Positions 36,493-47,237 of a DNA stretch of 64,000 nt are shown one piece after another. Origin of the DNA: Hylemonella sp. (lineage in GTDB: Bacteria > Pseudomonadota > Gammaproteobacteria > Burkholderiales > Burkholderiaceae_C). Numbering within the stretch: position 1 is the stretch's first letter; the number at the start of each line of letters is the position of its first letter. Location of the stretch: the NCBI GenBank assembly GCA_030680575.1, contig JAUXVI010000054.1:81720-145719 (forward strand). Reading direction: 5' to 3'. The notes beneath the pieces were generated by a model. The model did not search any database. It saw only the letters and a program-made list of their open reading frames with translations, and had not been told where the DNA came from. The position numbers and the translations under genes are program-made.

Positions 36493-37261
36493 AGCCTTGG
36501 CTCAGGTATTCGCTCTGAGGATAGTTTTTCTCAAGCACCCGTTTGCTGTCGTCACGCAGCTGCGGCATGTCGAGTGCCTCGTAGGACTTCACAAGAATGA
36601 ACAGGGCCTCTTCAAGAGCCGGGGCACCTTGATAGTCGGTGAGGGCAAGCTGGGCGCGGTTGATGGCGGCCAGATAGGCGCCGCGCGAGTAGTAATAACG
36701 TGCCACATGCACTTCATACAAGGCCAGCGAGTTAACGATGTAACTCATGCGCAGTCGAGCATCGGTGGCGTAGCGTGATTCGGGAAACCGTGTGACCAGT
36801 TCCTTGAAGGATTCAAAAGACTCCTTGGCGGCCTTCTGGTCGCGCTCAGACAAATCCTGGCGCGTGATCGAGGAGAACATGCCCAGGTCATCGTTGAAAT
36901 TGATGATGCCTTTGAGGTAGAGCGCATAGTCCAGGGCCGGGCTGGCAGGGTGCAGCTTGATGAAACGATCCAAGGTGGCAAGCGCCTGGGCCGGTTCCTG
37001 GTATTTGTAGTGGGCATAGGCCTTGTCGAGCTGCGCCTGCTGCGCCAGCGGTGTGCCTGCTGCACGGCCTTCCAGTTTTTCGAACAGGGGGATGGCCTTG
37101 TCGTAAGCTCCCGCACTGAGTTCGTCCTTGGCTTCGGCGTAGATCTTGTTCGGGCTCATGCTGGCCGTCTTGTCAACAGGCTTGGATGAGCATCCGGCGA
37201 CCAGTACGGCTCCGGCTGCCAAGAGCAGGGTACTGACAACCGATAATTTGGTACGAAGCAT
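36455..37261 (-). CDS. bamD: Outer membrane assembly lipoprotein BamD
   Basis: This 268-residue lipoprotein of the BAM complex inserts beta-barrel proteins into the outer membrane. The lipobox LVAGCSS puts the acylated Cys at about residue 24. Tetratricopeptide-like repeats follow (YAEAKDELSAGAYDKAIPLFEKLE; LDRFIKLHPASPALDYALYLKGIINF). The C-terminus reads FKSNSDPWWKLW. ATG 37261 is used because the signal starts there (MLRTKLSVVSTLLL); longer frames have no protein-like extension. Confidence 0.96.
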   Translation of the reverse strand: MLRTKLSVVSTLLLAAGAVLVAGCSSKPVDKTASMSPNKIYAEAKDELSAGAYDKAIPLFEKLEGRAAGTPLAQQAQLDKAYAHYKYQEPAQALATLDRFIKLHPASPALDYALYLKGIINFNDDLGMFSSITRQDLSERDQKAAKESFESFKELVTRFPESRYATDARLRMSYIVNSLALYEVHVARYYYSRGAYLAAINRAQLALTDYQGAPALEEALFILVKSYEALDMPQLRDDSKRVLEKNYPQSEYLSQGFKSNSDPWWKLW

Positions 37262-37276
37262 TAAGGCCACACTCTC

Positions 37277-38299
37277 TTGAAAGAATCTAGTTTGATTATA
37301 TCGAGCCCCCCTGTTGACGAAGAGCTTGACGACAGCGCCGACAGCCCGGTTGACGCCGAGTTGCGCGAGTGGGTCGTGGACGAGGCTCAGCACGGCATGC
37401 GCCTGGATCGTACCCTGGCTGAGTTGATCCCGGAGTTTTCCAGAAGCTACCTGCAGCAGTTGATCGAGGCCGGTGCGGTCACTCAAAACGGAGCCCCCTT
37501 GTGCAAGCCGGCACTCAAGGTCCGGGCGGGGGAGCGTGGCGTCATCGAATTGCGGCCCACGCCCCAGAGCCAGGCTTTCAAGCCGGAGGCCATGCCGCTG
37601 CAGATCGTGTTCGAGGATCCGCACCTGTTGGTGCTCAACAAGCCGGCCGGACTGGTGGTTCATCCGGCGCCGGGCAACTGGTCCGGCACCTTGCTCAATG
37701 GCCTGCTCGCTCATGATGTGCAAGCGGCGCAATTGCCGCGGGCAGGCATCGTCCACCGCCTGGACAAGGATACCAGTGGGCTGATGGTCGTGGCTCGCAG
37801 CCGGGCGACGATGGACGCGCTGGTGCGACTGATTGCCCAGCGTGAGGTGAGTCGCCAGTATGTGGCCTTGGCGCATCAGGCCTGGCGTGGCCCGGTTCGT
37901 CGAGACGTGGATGCGCCGATTGGGCGCGACCCCCGCAATCGCTTGCGCATGTCGGTGGTTGACTTGGCGCGCCATGCTGGCAAGTTGGCGAAAACCAGCA
38001 TCGAACTGCTTGCCAATTGTGACCAGGGCTGCTTGGTGCGGTGTACTTTGCATACCGGGCGGACGCACCAGATCCGGGTTCACATGGCATCGATCGGTCA
38101 CCCGTTGGTGGCTGACGAACTTTATGGTGGCGCTGCGGCAGCAGGGATGGAGCGGCAGGCTTTGCATGCCTTGCGCCTGTCGTTCGTCCATCCGGTGACG
38201 GGGCAAAACATGGTGTTTCGGGCACCGTTGCCGGATGATCTGCAGCAGGCCCTGCAGGCGTGGGGGCTGGGCTACAATGCCAATCAGGAAGACCCTTGA
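37277..38299 (+). CDS. rluD: 23S rRNA pseudouridine synthase RluD
   Basis: This 340-residue enzyme isomerises uridines 1911, 1915 and 1917 of helix 69 in 23S rRNA. An S4-like RNA-binding domain (about residues 38-105, MRLDRTLAELIPEFSRSYLQQLIEAGAV) precedes the catalytic domain with the GIVHRLDKDTSGLMVVAR motif (catalytic Asp about 160) and LHTGRTHQIRVHMASIGHPLVAD. Start is TTG at 37277; no ATG lies before the S4 domain. Its start is only 15 bases from the bamD start on the other strand. Confidence 0.94.
   Translation: MKESSLIISSPPVDEELDDSADSPVDAELREWVVDEAQHGMRLDRTLAELIPEFSRSYLQQLIEAGAVTQNGAPLCKPALKVRAGERGVIELRPTPQSQAFKPEAMPLQIVFEDPHLLVLNKPAGLVVHPAPGNWSGTLLNGLLAHDVQAAQLPRAGIVHRLDKDTSGLMVVARSRATMDALVRLIAQREVSRQYVALAHQAWRGPVRRDVDAPIGRDPRNRLRMSVVDLARHAGKLAKTSIELLANCDQGCLVRCTLHTGRTHQIRVHMASIGHPLVADELYGGAAAAGMERQALHALRLSFVHPVTGQNMVFRAPLPDDLQQALQAWGLGYNANQEDP
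37295..37300 (-). promoter_or_regulatory. bamD: Likely -10 element of the bamD promoter
   Basis: A perfect TATAAT on the minus strand lies 34 bases before the bamD ATG. The corresponding -35 (TTCGTC, 16-base spacer) is weak. The site is inside the 5' end of the divergent rluD gene as annotated. Confidence 0.5.
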
Positions 38300-38391
38300 A
38301 GGCTTACCTCCGGCCCCGGCCCTTGCCGGGACGCCTTCGACCACAGGACGCACCAGTCCGTGGGTCGCACCTCGCTAACCACCCTGATAGT

Positions 38392-38414
38392 CGCATCCTC
38401 AAGATGCTTTTTTC
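38392..38414 (+). terminator. Short-stem terminator between rluD and scpB
   Basis: GCATC pairs with GATGC across a 5-base loop, followed by six T residues. The 5-bp stem is short. It lies just 16 bases before scpB, so it could also act as an attenuator. Confidence 0.45.
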
Positions 38415-38429
38415 TGGACTCGCAAGACC

Positions 38430-39086
38430 ATGAATACGGCGGATGCCAAGCGTGTGCTGGAAACAGCCCTGATCTGCTCGCAGCAACCTCTGCAGGTACG
38501 GGATATGCGTACCTTGTTCAACGACGAGTTGGGGGTGGACACGATCAAACAATTGTTGCTTGAGATCCAGCAGGAATGGACCTTGCGTGGCGTCGAACTG
38601 GTGTGCGTGGCCACCGGCTGGCGTTTCCAAAGTCGCCCTGACATGCGTGAATACCTGGATCGCCTGCATCCGGAAAAACCACCGCGCTATTCGCGAGCGA
38701 CGCTCGAAACACTGGCCATCATTGCCTACCGGCAACCCGTGACGCGCGGCGATATGGAAGATATTCGCGGCGTGACCATCAATTCGCTGCTCCTCAAGCA
38801 GCTGGAAGACCGAGGCTGGATTGAGGTGATTGGTCACCGCGAGGCGGCTGGCCGGCCGGCGCTGTACGCAACGACCAAGCACTTCCTCGACGACCTGGGG
38901 CTTGAGTCACTCGACCAGTTGCCGCTGATGGAAACGCCGGCGCAGCAAGCCGGCATGCTCGACATGCTGGGTGCGGCTCAGGAGTCTTTGCCGATGGATG
39001 CGTCGGATGTCGTGACTGAGCTTGAGCAGCCAGAGCCTGCTGGAGCCTCGGATGAACTCTTTGTATTGAGCGGAAATCAACCATGA
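38430..39086 (+). CDS. scpB: Segregation and condensation protein B (ScpB)
   Basis: This 218-residue winged-helix protein is a partner of ScpA and SMC in chromosome condensation. Two winged-helix units are visible ([20 protein letters not shown]; then [33 protein letters not shown]). The acidic C-terminus is not conserved. scpA is not next to it. The stop overlaps the rluB start (ATGA). Confidence 0.93.
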   Translation: MNTADAKRVLETALICSQQPLQVRDMRTLFNDELGVDTIKQLLLEIQQEWTLRGVELVCVATGWRFQSRPDMREYLDRLHPEKPPRYSRATLETLAIIAYRQPVTRGDMEDIRGVTINSLLLKQLEDRGWIEVIGHREAAGRPALYATTKHFLDDLGLESLDQLPLMETPAQQAGMLDMLGAAQESLPMDASDVVTELEQPEPAGASDELFVLSGNQP

Positions 39087-40450
39087 GCGATCAAAACCCT
39101 TCAGCGCCCTTGCCGGCACCGGTCGGCGAGTCTGACGAAACTGAAGTCCCAAGAGCCGATAAGCCGTCTGAGGCGGGGGGCGCTAGGGTGAGCGATGCTG
39201 TCGAGGATTCTGCAGGTGCTTCGCTGTCTGGTGGGGCCAAAAAGGTCGCCCAAAGTGACCGCATTGGTGAGGCCGTCTACCGTTTTGAAGATGTGGTGTC
39301 CGGTCAGCTTGATGCTGATGAGGAATCGTCTGAGGTGACATTGGCACCCAAGCGGGTGCTGGCCCCCCAGGTGGAAACGCCCAAGCTTCATAAAGTGCTG
39401 GCACAGGCCGGCATGGGGTCGCGGCTGGAGATGGAGCAGCTCATCATGGAGGGGCGCATCTCGGTCAACAACGAGCCGGCCCATATCGGCCAGCGTATCC
39501 AGTTTGGCGACCACATCAAGGTCAATGGCAAGCCGGTGCGTTTTCGCATCGAACCGCCGCCGGCGCGTGTCATTGCTTATCACAAGCCAGTGGGTGAGGT
39601 GGTCACGCATGACGACCCGCAAAATCGTCCCACTGTCTTTCGACGTTTGCCCAAGCTGGCTCAAGGCAAGTGGCAGTCAGTCGGCCGTCTGGATCTCAAC
39701 ACCGAGGGCTTGTTGTTGTTTACCAGTTCCGGTGAGTTGGCGAACAAGCTGATGCATCCGCGTTTTGGCCTGGAGCGTGAGTACGCTGTGCGCGTTCTCG
39801 GTGCGCTGAGCAAGGAGGAAAAACAGCGCCTGCTTGACGGGGTTCAGCTTGACGATGGCACGGCCCAGTTCGGGTCGATCGAGGACGGTGGTGGTGAGGG
39901 TTCGAATTGCTGGTACCGCGTCACCATTTCCGAAGGGCGCAACCGTGAGGTGCGCCGCATGCTGGAAGCCGTGGGGCATGCGGTCAGTCGCCTGATCCGC
40001 ATCCGCTACGGTGCCATGATGCTGCCGCGTGGCCTCAAACGTGGTGCCTGGATGGAGCTCGATGAGGGCGACATCAAGGCACTGATGCGCGCTGCGGATC
40101 GACGTGGCGAGTCAGGCGGCAATGCGGCTGGTGCTGCCGAAGGCGAGCGCGCCGATCGTCCTCAGCCGGCCGGCAAGCCGGGCGGTGGCGGTCGCAACAA
40201 GCGACGCGGTAACAACGGCAACGGGCCACGTGGTCAAGGCTCAGGTGCGAGCAATCCGGCGGCGCGCAAATCCCAGGGGCGTAAGGACCGTGGCGACCGC
40301 CCAAGTGGAGATGCCCAGCCAGACCCGATGAAGACGTCATTTGGCTACATCGGTGCCGACAGTTTTACGCGCCAGCGTCAAGGGCCGCGCCGCGATGGTG
40401 GCGGCGGAGGGGGTGGTGGCCAGCGCCGTGGTGGTGGGCGCGGCCGCTGA
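39083..40450 (+). CDS. rluB: 23S rRNA pseudouridine synthase RluB
   Basis: This 455-residue enzyme makes pseudouridine 2605 in 23S rRNA. An acidic N-terminal extension of about 100 residues is followed by the S4 domain ([29 protein letters not shown]). The catalytic domain contains [17 protein letters not shown] (Asp near 214) and [18 protein letters not shown] Gly/Arg/Asn-rich tail of about 110 residues ends in a GGGGGGG-type run. The tail is low complexity and could bind RNA or be partly disordered. Confidence 0.94.
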   Translation: MSDQNPSAPLPAPVGESDETEVPRADKPSEAGGARVSDAVEDSAGASLSGGAKKVAQSDRIGEAVYRFEDVVSGQLDADEESSEVTLAPKRVLAPQVETPKLHKVLAQAGMGSRLEMEQLIMEGRISVNNEPAHIGQRIQFGDHIKVNGKPVRFRIEPPPARVIAYHKPVGEVVTHDDPQNRPTVFRRLPKLAQGKWQSVGRLDLNTEGLLLFTSSGELANKLMHPRFGLEREYAVRVLGALSKEEKQRLLDGVQLDDGTAQFGSIEDGGGEGSNCWYRVTISEGRNREVRRMLEAVGHAVSRLIRIRYGAMMLPRGLKRGAWMELDEGDIKALMRAADRRGESGGNAAGAAEGERADRPQPAGKPGGGGRNKRRGNNGNGPRGQGSGASNPAARKSQGRKDRGDRPSGDAQPDPMKTSFGYIGADSFTRQRQGPRRDGGGGGGGGQRRGGGRGR

Positions 40451-40591
40451 TTGCCAGCGCCTGTGACGGCCGATAGGCTGTTTACAGAGGGGAATATTGG
40501 CCCGGGTCACGGGCTTGACTTCCTTACAGGTTAAAATCTAGGGCTTTGCCCAATGGGTAGAAACTGAACACCAATAACTCAGGAAAATCAC

Positions 40592-41017
40592 ATGTCTATC
40601 GAACGTACTCTTTCCATCATCAAGCCCGATGCCGTTGCCAAGAACGTGATTGGCCAGATCTATGCGCGCTTTGAAGCTGCCGGCCTGAAGGTTGTTGCCG
40701 CCAAGATGGCTCATCTGTCCCGCCGTGAAGCAGAAGCGTTCTACGCTGTGCACAAAGAGCGTCCCTTCTTCAAGGATCTGGTTGATTTCATGATTTCCGG
40801 CCCGGTGATGATCCAGGCGCTGGAAGGCGAAGGCGCCATTCTGAAGAACCGTGACCTGATGGGCGCGACCGATCCCAAGAAGGCTGCTCCCGGTACGATT
40901 CGCGCCGATTTCGCTGACAGCATCGACGCCAACGCAGTGCATGGCTCCGACGCTGCCGAAACGGCTGCTGTGGAAGTGGCGTTCTTCTTCCCCGGCATGA
41001 ACGTTTATTCGCGTTAA
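40592..41017 (+). CDS. ndk: Nucleoside diphosphate kinase
   Basis: This 141-residue enzyme transfers the gamma-phosphate from ATP to other nucleoside diphosphates. Family markers are [12 protein letters not shown], the [11 protein letters not shown] substrate site, and [17 protein letters not shown] with the phosphorylated His (about residue 117). It starts MSIERTLS with an agga site. It is probably co-transcribed with rlmN, whose start is 7 bases downstream. Confidence 0.97.
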   Translation: MSIERTLSIIKPDAVAKNVIGQIYARFEAAGLKVVAAKMAHLSRREAEAFYAVHKERPFFKDLVDFMISGPVMIQALEGEGAILKNRDLMGATDPKKAAPGTIRADFADSIDANAVHGSDAAETAAVEVAFFFPGMNVYSR

Positions 41018-41024
41018 ACATGAA

Positions 41025-42173
41025 ATGACGGCCAATCTGCTCGATTTTGACCTCGAGGGTTTGGCCCTTTTCTGCGAGCGGCTGGGGGAAAAGCGCTTTC
41101 GCGCCACCCAGCTGTTTCGCTGGATTCATCAAAAAGGGGCTTCCAGTTTCGGCGAAATGACCGATCTGGCGAAATCCCTGCGGGAGAAGCTTGCGACGAC
41201 GGCCCATATCAAGGGGCTGGATGTCATCTCCCGGCAAATTTCCGCTGACGGCACCATCAAGTGGTTGTTTGATGTGGGCGACGGCAACGCTGTCGAAGCA
41301 GTTTTTATCCCCGAGGAAGATCGCGGCACGTTGTGCGTGTCGTCCCAGGCTGGCTGTGCTGTGGGGTGTCGCTTCTGTTCCACCGGCCACCAGGGCTTCA
41401 GCCGCAACCTGACAACCGGCGAGATCGTTGCGCAGCTCTGGTTCGCCGAGCATTTCCTGCGCGAGTATCTCGGGCGGCAAGACCGCATCATCACCAATGT
41501 GGTGATGATGGGCATGGGCGAGCCACTGCAGAACTACAACGAATTGATTCCGGCCTTGCGCATCATGTTGGACGACCATGGCTATGGTCTATCGCGCCGT
41601 CGCGTGACGGTATCGACCTCGGGCGTGGTGTCGATGATGGATCGTCTGGCGCAGGATTGCCCGGTGGCGCTGGCCGTGTCCTTGCATGCTCCTAACGACG
41701 CTTTGCGTGACAACCTGGTTCCGTTGAACCGAAAGTACCCGATTGCCGAACTGATGGCGGCATGCAACCGCTATTTGGCCCATGCGCCGCGCGATTTCAT
41801 TACCTTTGAATACTGCATGCTCGACGGGGTGAATGACCAGCCCGAGCATGCTCAGCAATTGATTGCGTTGGTACGCCAGTACGCGACCGGAGGCGTCTGG
41901 TGCAAATTCAATTTGATTCCCTTCAATCCATTCCCTCAGTCGGGACTGGTGCGCTCGCCGCAAAACCAGGTGCTCGCCTTCGCCAAAATCCTCTCAGATG
42001 CTGGTATCGTGACGACCGTGCGTAAAACACGTGGTGATGACATCGATGCGGCCTGCGGGCAATTGGCGGGTGATGTCAAGGACCGAACACGGGTGGGTGA
42101 GCGAATCAGCCAACAGCGTACGGTGATGCTCAAGCCCGTGATGTCGCGAGACCGGAAATCGGAGGAGATGTAA
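41025..42173 (+). CDS. rlmN: Dual-specificity rRNA/tRNA methyltransferase RlmN
   Basis: This 382-residue radical SAM enzyme methylates C2 of adenine 2503 in 23S rRNA and adenine 37 of some tRNAs. The CxxxCxxC cluster is at C111, C115 and C118. GEPLQNYN and [11 protein letters not shown] are the usual SAM-pocket motifs, and [19 protein letters not shown] supplies the second catalytic cysteine near 346. It lies between ndk and pilW, the conserved betaproteobacterial order. Confidence 0.96.
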   Translation: MTANLLDFDLEGLALFCERLGEKRFRATQLFRWIHQKGASSFGEMTDLAKSLREKLATTAHIKGLDVISRQISADGTIKWLFDVGDGNAVEAVFIPEEDRGTLCVSSQAGCAVGCRFCSTGHQGFSRNLTTGEIVAQLWFAEHFLREYLGRQDRIITNVVMMGMGEPLQNYNELIPALRIMLDDHGYGLSRRRVTVSTSGVVSMMDRLAQDCPVALAVSLHAPNDALRDNLVPLNRKYPIAELMAACNRYLAHAPRDFITFEYCMLDGVNDQPEHAQQLIALVRQYATGGVWCKFNLIPFNPFPQSGLVRSPQNQVLAFAKILSDAGIVTTVRKTRGDDIDAACGQLAGDVKDRTRVGERISQQRTVMLKPVMSRDRKSEEM

Positions 42174-42176
42174 GGC

Positions 42177-43010
42177 ATGAAAATGAGCGAGACAGGATCG
42201 CGGCGGATGGCCATGCGCTTTTGGGGCGCCTGTCTGGCACTGGTGGCCATCATGGGCCTGTCCGGCTGTGCCACCACGGGGGGCGGGCCGGCGAATGGGA
42301 ACCATGCGGATATCGTGACGGATTCGGATGAGCCCGAGGTTCGCAAGCGGGCTCGCATTCGACTGGAATTGGCCATTGGCTATTTCGAGCAGGGGCAGAC
42401 CACCGTCGCCTTGGACGAAATCAAGCAGGCGTTGGTGGTGGATCCGGCATATGCCGAAGCCTACAACCTGCGCGGCCTGATCTACATGCGCTTGAATGAC
42501 CTGCGGCTTGCCGAGGAGAGCTTCCGCCGGGCCATGGCGCTCAACCCTCGCGATGCCAATGTGACGCACAACTATGGTTGGTTGCTGTGCCAGCAGGCGC
42601 GCTACACCGAGTCTTTCCAGGCCTTTACGCAAGCGATTGCCAATCCGACCTATGGCGGGCGTGCCAAGACCTGGATGGCTCAGGGCCTGTGCCAGGTCAG
42701 AGCCGGTCAACGGGCCGAGGCCGAGTACAGCCTGACCAAGTCCTATGAACTCGATGCTGCCAACCCCGTCACGGGCTACAACCTGGCGACGCTGCTGTTC
42801 CAGCGAGGTGAGTTGGCGCGTGCCCAGTTCTACATTCGACGCCTCAACAACAGCGAGATGGCGAATGCAGAGTCCTTATGGCTCGGAATCAAGATCGAGC
42901 AGCGTTTGAATAACCGTGAGGCCAGAGAGCAACTGGCAGCACAACTCAAGAAGCGCTACCCACAGTCGCGCGAAGTCGAGGCCTATGAGCGAGGGGCATT
43001 CAATGAGTGA
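42177..43010 (+). CDS. pilW: Type IV pilus biogenesis/stability lipoprotein PilW (PilF)
   Basis: This 277-residue lipoprotein has lipobox LSGCATT (Cys about 31) and six TPR-like units (RLELAIGYFEQGQTTVALDEI; AEAYNLRGLIYMRLNDLRLAEESF; DANVTHNYGWLLCQQARYTE). It helps the PilQ secretin to assemble in the outer membrane. It overlaps the start of rodZ. Confidence 0.93.
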   Translation: MKMSETGSRRMAMRFWGACLALVAIMGLSGCATTGGGPANGNHADIVTDSDEPEVRKRARIRLELAIGYFEQGQTTVALDEIKQALVVDPAYAEAYNLRGLIYMRLNDLRLAEESFRRAMALNPRDANVTHNYGWLLCQQARYTESFQAFTQAIANPTYGGRAKTWMAQGLCQVRAGQRAEAEYSLTKSYELDAANPVTGYNLATLLFQRGELARAQFYIRRLNNSEMANAESLWLGIKIEQRLNNREAREQLAAQLKKRYPQSREVEAYERGAFNE

Positions 43011-43956
43011 GGAGCCAGAACTGGTGCAGGAAACCGAAGCATCCACCGTGGGTGACGTTGTGGCTCCGCAGGCCACAGCGGGTGAACTGCTGCGTCAGGC
43101 GCGTGAGGCAGCCGGTCTGCATGTGGCGGCCCTGGCGGTGTCCATGAAGGTGCCGGTCGAGAAGCTGGAGGCCTTGGAGGCCGACCGGCTCGACCAGCTG
43201 CCGGATGCGGTGTTTGTACGGGCCCTGGCTTCCAGCGTCTGCCGGACGCTGAAAATTGATCCAACCCCTGTGTTGGCGTTGTTGCCGCAGACGACGGCAC
43301 CCCAACTCCGGCCCGATGAGTGGGGCATCAATGCACCGTTTCGTGCGCCGGGTGATGCGACGGCAATGTCGCTGCGAGATCAAATCTCTCGCCCGGGTGT
43401 GCTGGCGGCCCTGGCGATCCTGGCGGCGGCACTGGTACTGATCTTCTTCCCTTCCATGGAGCGAAAGGAAGTCACCTCGTCCGAGGTGGTGCTTGCCACA
43501 TCGACGCCGGCCAATGAGGCGACGCCAGCGCCAGGGCCGACCGAGAAGCCTGCTGATCAGCCTCTTCCTGCGCCGACGGCTCCAGCACTGGCTCCGGTTG
43601 AGCCGCCGGTCGCGTCTCCGGTACCGCCTGCAATCGTTGTGCCGCCTGTGGTGGCAACGCCAGCGCCGCCGGCGCCCGTCAGTGCTGCCGTGGCAGCACC
43701 TCAGGGTGGGGCGCCTGGCAATGGTGTGCTGGGCCTCAAGGCACGCGGGCCGTCCTGGGTCGAGGTCACGGATGCGCAAGGCGTGATCCAGCTGCGCCGT
43801 ACGTTGGCGACTGGCGAAACGGTGAATGTTTCGGGTGCGTTACCTCTGTCGGTGGTGATCGGGCGTGCCGATGTCACAGAAGTCCAGGTACGAGGGAAAC
43901 CGTTCAATCTGGACACCATTGTTCGCGAGAATGTGGCCCGTTTCGAGGTGAAGTAA
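43003..43956 (+). CDS. rodZ: Cytoskeleton protein RodZ-like
   Basis: This 317-residue membrane protein has an N-terminal helix-turn-helix (residues about 24-90, [22 protein letters not shown]) that binds MreB in the family. A transmembrane helix lies near residue 135-153. A long Pro/Ala-rich periplasmic stretch and a DUF4115 C-terminal domain follow ([18 protein letters not shown]). ATG 43003 has a gagggg site; ATG 42985 is the alternative. Expected to support rod shape. Confidence 0.9.
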   Translation: MSEEPELVQETEASTVGDVVAPQATAGELLRQAREAAGLHVAALAVSMKVPVEKLEALEADRLDQLPDAVFVRALASSVCRTLKIDPTPVLALLPQTTAPQLRPDEWGINAPFRAPGDATAMSLRDQISRPGVLAALAILAAALVLIFFPSMERKEVTSSEVVLATSTPANEATPAPGPTEKPADQPLPAPTAPALAPVEPPVASPVPPAIVVPPVVATPAPPAPVSAAVAAPQGGAPGNGVLGLKARGPSWVEVTDAQGVIQLRRTLATGETVNVSGALPLSVVIGRADVTEVQVRGKPFNLDTIVRENVARFEVK

Positions 43957-43957
43957 G

Positions 43958-45232
43958 GTGCAGCCCTGTTTTCCGATTGATCAGGCTGCGCCGAAAGCGC
44001 GCCGCACACGTCAGGTTCCCGTGAGTTGGGGCGCGCGTGTTGTCACCGTGGGGGGTGATGCGCCGGTGCGCGTTCAATCCATGACCAACACCGACACGGT
44101 GGATGTCATCGGGACGGCGATCCAGGTCAAGGAACTGGCCCTGGCCGGCTCCGAGATGGTGCGTCTCACGGTCAACACACCGGAAGCCGCACAGGCCGTG
44201 CCGCATATTCGCGAGCAGCTCGACCGCATGGGCATCGATGTGCCCCTGATTGGCGACTTCCATTACAACGGCCATACCTTGTTGACGGCGTATCCCGCTT
44301 GTGCCGAGACGCTGTCCAAGTACCGTATCAATCCCGGCAATGTGGGCAAGGGAGACAAGCGTGATCGCCAATTCGGACAGATGATCGAAGTGGCCATGCG
44401 CTGGAACAAGCCGGTGCGCATTGGCGTCAACTGGGGAAGCCTGGACCAGGAGCTGCTGGCCAGTTTGATGGACGAGAACAGCCGGCGCCCCGAACCTTGG
44501 GATGCCAAGGCGGTGATGTATGAAGCGCTCGTGACCTCGGCCATTGATTCGGCGCGCTTTGCGCAAAGCATGGGGATGTCGGCTGAGCAGATCATCTTGT
44601 CCTGCAAGGTCAGTGGCGTTCAGGATCTGATTTCCGTTTATCGCGAGTTGTCCAAGCGCTGCGACTACGCGCTGCACTTGGGCCTGACCGAAGCCGGCAT
44701 GGGCACCAAGGGGACGGTTGCGTCTGCCACGGCCCTTTCCATCCTGTTGCAGGAAGGCATTGGCGACACCATTCGTGTCTCGCTGACACCGCAGCCGGGT
44801 GAGGCGCGTACGCAAGAGGTGGTGATCGCCTCCGAGATCCTGCAGGCATTGGGCTTGCGCACGTTCGTGCCCAGCGTCACAGCGTGCCCCGGCTGTGGTC
44901 GCACGACCAGCACCACCTTCCAGGTGCTGGCCAAGCAGATCGATGATTTTCTGCGCGCGCAGATGCCGGTTTGGCGCAAGCAGTACCCGGGCGTTGAAGC
45001 GCTCAAGGTCGCGGTGATGGGGTGCATCGTGAACGGGCCGGGCGAGAGCAAGCATGCCGATATCGGCATCAGCCTGCCTGGTACGGGAGAGGCACCGGCT
45101 GCACCGGTATTCATCGATGGCGAAAAGCGCATGACCTTGCGTGGCGATGCCATTGCACACGATTTCCAGCAAGTGGTCGAAACCTATATCGAGAACCGTT
45201 TCGGTGCCCGCAAGGTATCTGAAGCTGCCTGA
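43958..45232 (+). CDS. ispG: 4-hydroxy-3-methylbut-2-en-1-yl diphosphate synthase IspG
   Basis: This 424-residue iron-sulfur enzyme of the MEP isoprenoid pathway has an N-terminal TIM barrel ([14 protein letters not shown] near 42) and C-terminal cluster cysteines in ACPGCGRTT and [25 protein letters not shown]. Start is GTG at 43958, one base after the rodZ stop. It is followed by hisS, as in most betaproteobacteria. Confidence 0.95.
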   Translation: MQPCFPIDQAAPKARRTRQVPVSWGARVVTVGGDAPVRVQSMTNTDTVDVIGTAIQVKELALAGSEMVRLTVNTPEAAQAVPHIREQLDRMGIDVPLIGDFHYNGHTLLTAYPACAETLSKYRINPGNVGKGDKRDRQFGQMIEVAMRWNKPVRIGVNWGSLDQELLASLMDENSRRPEPWDAKAVMYEALVTSAIDSARFAQSMGMSAEQIILSCKVSGVQDLISVYRELSKRCDYALHLGLTEAGMGTKGTVASATALSILLQEGIGDTIRVSLTPQPGEARTQEVVIASEILQALGLRTFVPSVTACPGCGRTTSTTFQVLAKQIDDFLRAQMPVWRKQYPGVEALKVAVMGCIVNGPGESKHADIGISLPGTGEAPAAPVFIDGEKRMTLRGDAIAHDFQQVVETYIENRFGARKVSEAA

Positions 45233-45240
45233 ACAGATTC

Positions 45241-46554
45241 ATGACAGAAAAGAAGATGGCCGCCAAGGCCGAGAAGCTGACCGCCGTCAAAGGCATGAAC
45301 GACATCCTGCCTCCGGATTCTGCCCGCTGGGAATGGTTGGAGGAGCAGGTCCGCGCACTGATGGCGCGCTACGCCTACAGCAACATCCGCACGCCTATCG
45401 TTGAGCCCACGCCGCTGTTTATCCGCGGTCTTGGGGAAGTGACCGATATTGTCGAGAAGGAGATGTACTCCTTTGAAGATCGCCTCAATGGCGAGCACCT
45501 GACGCTTCGGCCCGAGTGCACCGCCGGGGTGGTGCGCGCGGTGGTCGAGCACTCCATGCTGTACGACGGTGGCAAGCGCCTGTATTACATGGGCCCGATG
45601 TTCCGCCATGAGCGACCGCAGCGCGGGCGCTACCGCCAGTTCCATCAGGTTGGTGCCGAGGCGCTGGGCTTTGCCGGCGCCGAGGTCGACGCCGAGTTGA
45701 TTCTGCTGGCCGACGCCCTCTGGAAAACGCTGGGCCTGAGCGATGTGCGCCTGGAACTCAACAGCCTGGGGCAGCCCGAAGAGCGCAAACAGCACCGTGC
45801 GGCGCTGATTGCTTATTTCGAACAGCATGCCGACCAGCTTGATGAAGAGGCGCGTCGTCGCCTGCACCTCAATCCCTTGCGTATTCTGGATACCAAAAAC
45901 CCAGCGATGCAGGCATTGGTGGAGGCGGCACCCAAGCTGCTCGATTTCCTGGGTGAAGCCTCGCTGGCCCATTTCAACCAGGTGCGTGCCATGCTCGATG
46001 CCAATGGCGTGGCCTACAGCATCAATCCGCGGCTGGTGCGCGGCATGGACTATTACAACCTGACGGTGTTCGAGTTCATCACAACGCGGCTGGGTTCGCA
46101 GGGCACGATCTGCGGCGGTGGGCGTTATGACTATTTGATTGAACAGATTGGCGGCAAGCCGGCGCCGGCAGTCGGCTGGGCTTTGGGGGTTGAGCGCGTA
46201 CTCGAACTGCTGAAGGAGCAGGGCACGGCCAACCCCGCTCCGATCCTGGATGCCTATGCCATTGTTCCTGAAGTCACTGCGTTGCCGACGGCCATGGCAT
46301 GCCTCCAGGCCCTGCGCGCCGCGGGTGTGCGGGTGCAAATGCATGCCGGAACGGGTGAGGGCATGGGCAGCATGAAGTCCCAGTTCAAGCGGGCTGATGC
46401 CAGCGGTGCCTTCTACGCCTTGATTTTCGGCGCTGATGAACTGGCGCAAAACCAGGTCACCGTCAAAGCCCTGCGCGACGGCAGTGGCACGCAGTCGACG
46501 TATTCGTTGGCGAACGTTGCCGATTGGGCGTCCCACCTACAATCGCGGTCTTGA
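45241..46554 (+). CDS. hisS: Histidyl-tRNA synthetase
   Basis: This 437-residue class II synthetase shows motif 1 in the N-terminal 80 residues and motif 2 in [17 protein letters not shown], where the Arg contacts ATP. The histidine loops [15 protein letters not shown] and [14 protein letters not shown] follow, with an anticodon-binding C-domain from about residue 330. ATG 45241 and ATG 45256 are both possible. Confidence 0.96.
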   Translation: MTEKKMAAKAEKLTAVKGMNDILPPDSARWEWLEEQVRALMARYAYSNIRTPIVEPTPLFIRGLGEVTDIVEKEMYSFEDRLNGEHLTLRPECTAGVVRAVVEHSMLYDGGKRLYYMGPMFRHERPQRGRYRQFHQVGAEALGFAGAEVDAELILLADALWKTLGLSDVRLELNSLGQPEERKQHRAALIAYFEQHADQLDEEARRRLHLNPLRILDTKNPAMQALVEAAPKLLDFLGEASLAHFNQVRAMLDANGVAYSINPRLVRGMDYYNLTVFEFITTRLGSQGTICGGGRYDYLIEQIGGKPAPAVGWALGVERVLELLKEQGTANPAPILDAYAIVPEVTALPTAMACLQALRAAGVRVQMHAGTGEGMGSMKSQFKRADASGAFYALIFGADELAQNQVTVKALRDGSGTQSTYSLANVADWASHLQSRS

Positions 46555-46568
46555 AAGTAATACTTCCC

Positions 46569-47237
46569 ATGGCACATCTCGATCTCGAAGAACAAGAACA
46601 GCTTGATCAGCTCAAGCATTTCTGGCGCCAATATGGCAACCCGATCACCTGGGTTCTCATCGCGGTGCTGGCGGCCGTTGCTGGTTGGAACCTGTACCAG
46701 TATTGGCAGCGCAGCCAGGCAACCCAGGCGGCTGCCATGTACGACGAGGTGGAGCGCATTGCCGTGACAGGTGATGTGGCCAAGCTGGAGCGCGCCCTGG
46801 GTGACATGAAAGACAAATTCGCCTCCACCACCTATGCCCAGCAGGCAGGGCTGCTGGCTGCCAAGGCTTACGTTGATGCCGGCAAGCTGGATGCAGCAAA
46901 GGGCGCCTTGCTGTGGGTTGCTGAGAAGTCATCGGATGAGGGCTACCAGGCGGTTGCCCGTCTTCGGCTGGCGAGTGTGCTGATTGAAACCAAGGCGTAT
47001 GACGAGGCGCTCAAGCAGTTGGCTGGTGATTTTCCGGTTGACTTCGTTCCTTTGGCTGCCGACCGGCGTGGTGACGTCTATCTGGCTCAGGGGAAAAAGA
47101 CTGAGGCCGTGGCCGAATACCTCAAGGCCTACAAGGGTCTGGGTGAGGGGAGCGAATACCGGCGTCTGGTCGATGTCAAGCTCGCAGCACTCGGCACCAG
47201 TGTCCAGGCTGACCGGGCTGCAGGGAGTGCCAAGTGA
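46569..47237 (+). CDS. YfgM-type TPR membrane protein
   Basis: This 222-residue protein is an ancillary SecYEG translocon factor. A cytosolic N-terminus is followed by a single transmembrane helix (ITWVLIAVLAAVAGWNLYQYW, about 23-43) and a periplasmic TPR-like domain. The start at ATG 46569 is fixed by the conserved MAHLDLEEQEQLDQLKHFWRQYG. It overlaps the bamB start (GTGA). Confidence 0.9.
   Translation: MAHLDLEEQEQLDQLKHFWRQYGNPITWVLIAVLAAVAGWNLYQYWQRSQATQAAAMYDEVERIAVTGDVAKLERALGDMKDKFASTTYAQQAGLLAAKAYVDAGKLDAAKGALLWVAEKSSDEGYQAVARLRLASVLIETKAYDEALKQLAGDFPVDFVPLAADRRGDVYLAQGKKTEAVAEYLKAYKGLGEGSEYRRLVDVKLAALGTSVQADRAAGSAK

Noticed and set aside
40515..40537. TTGACT and TAAAAT promoter pair before ndk
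   Set aside because: The spacer is only 11 bases, too short for a sigma-70 promoter.
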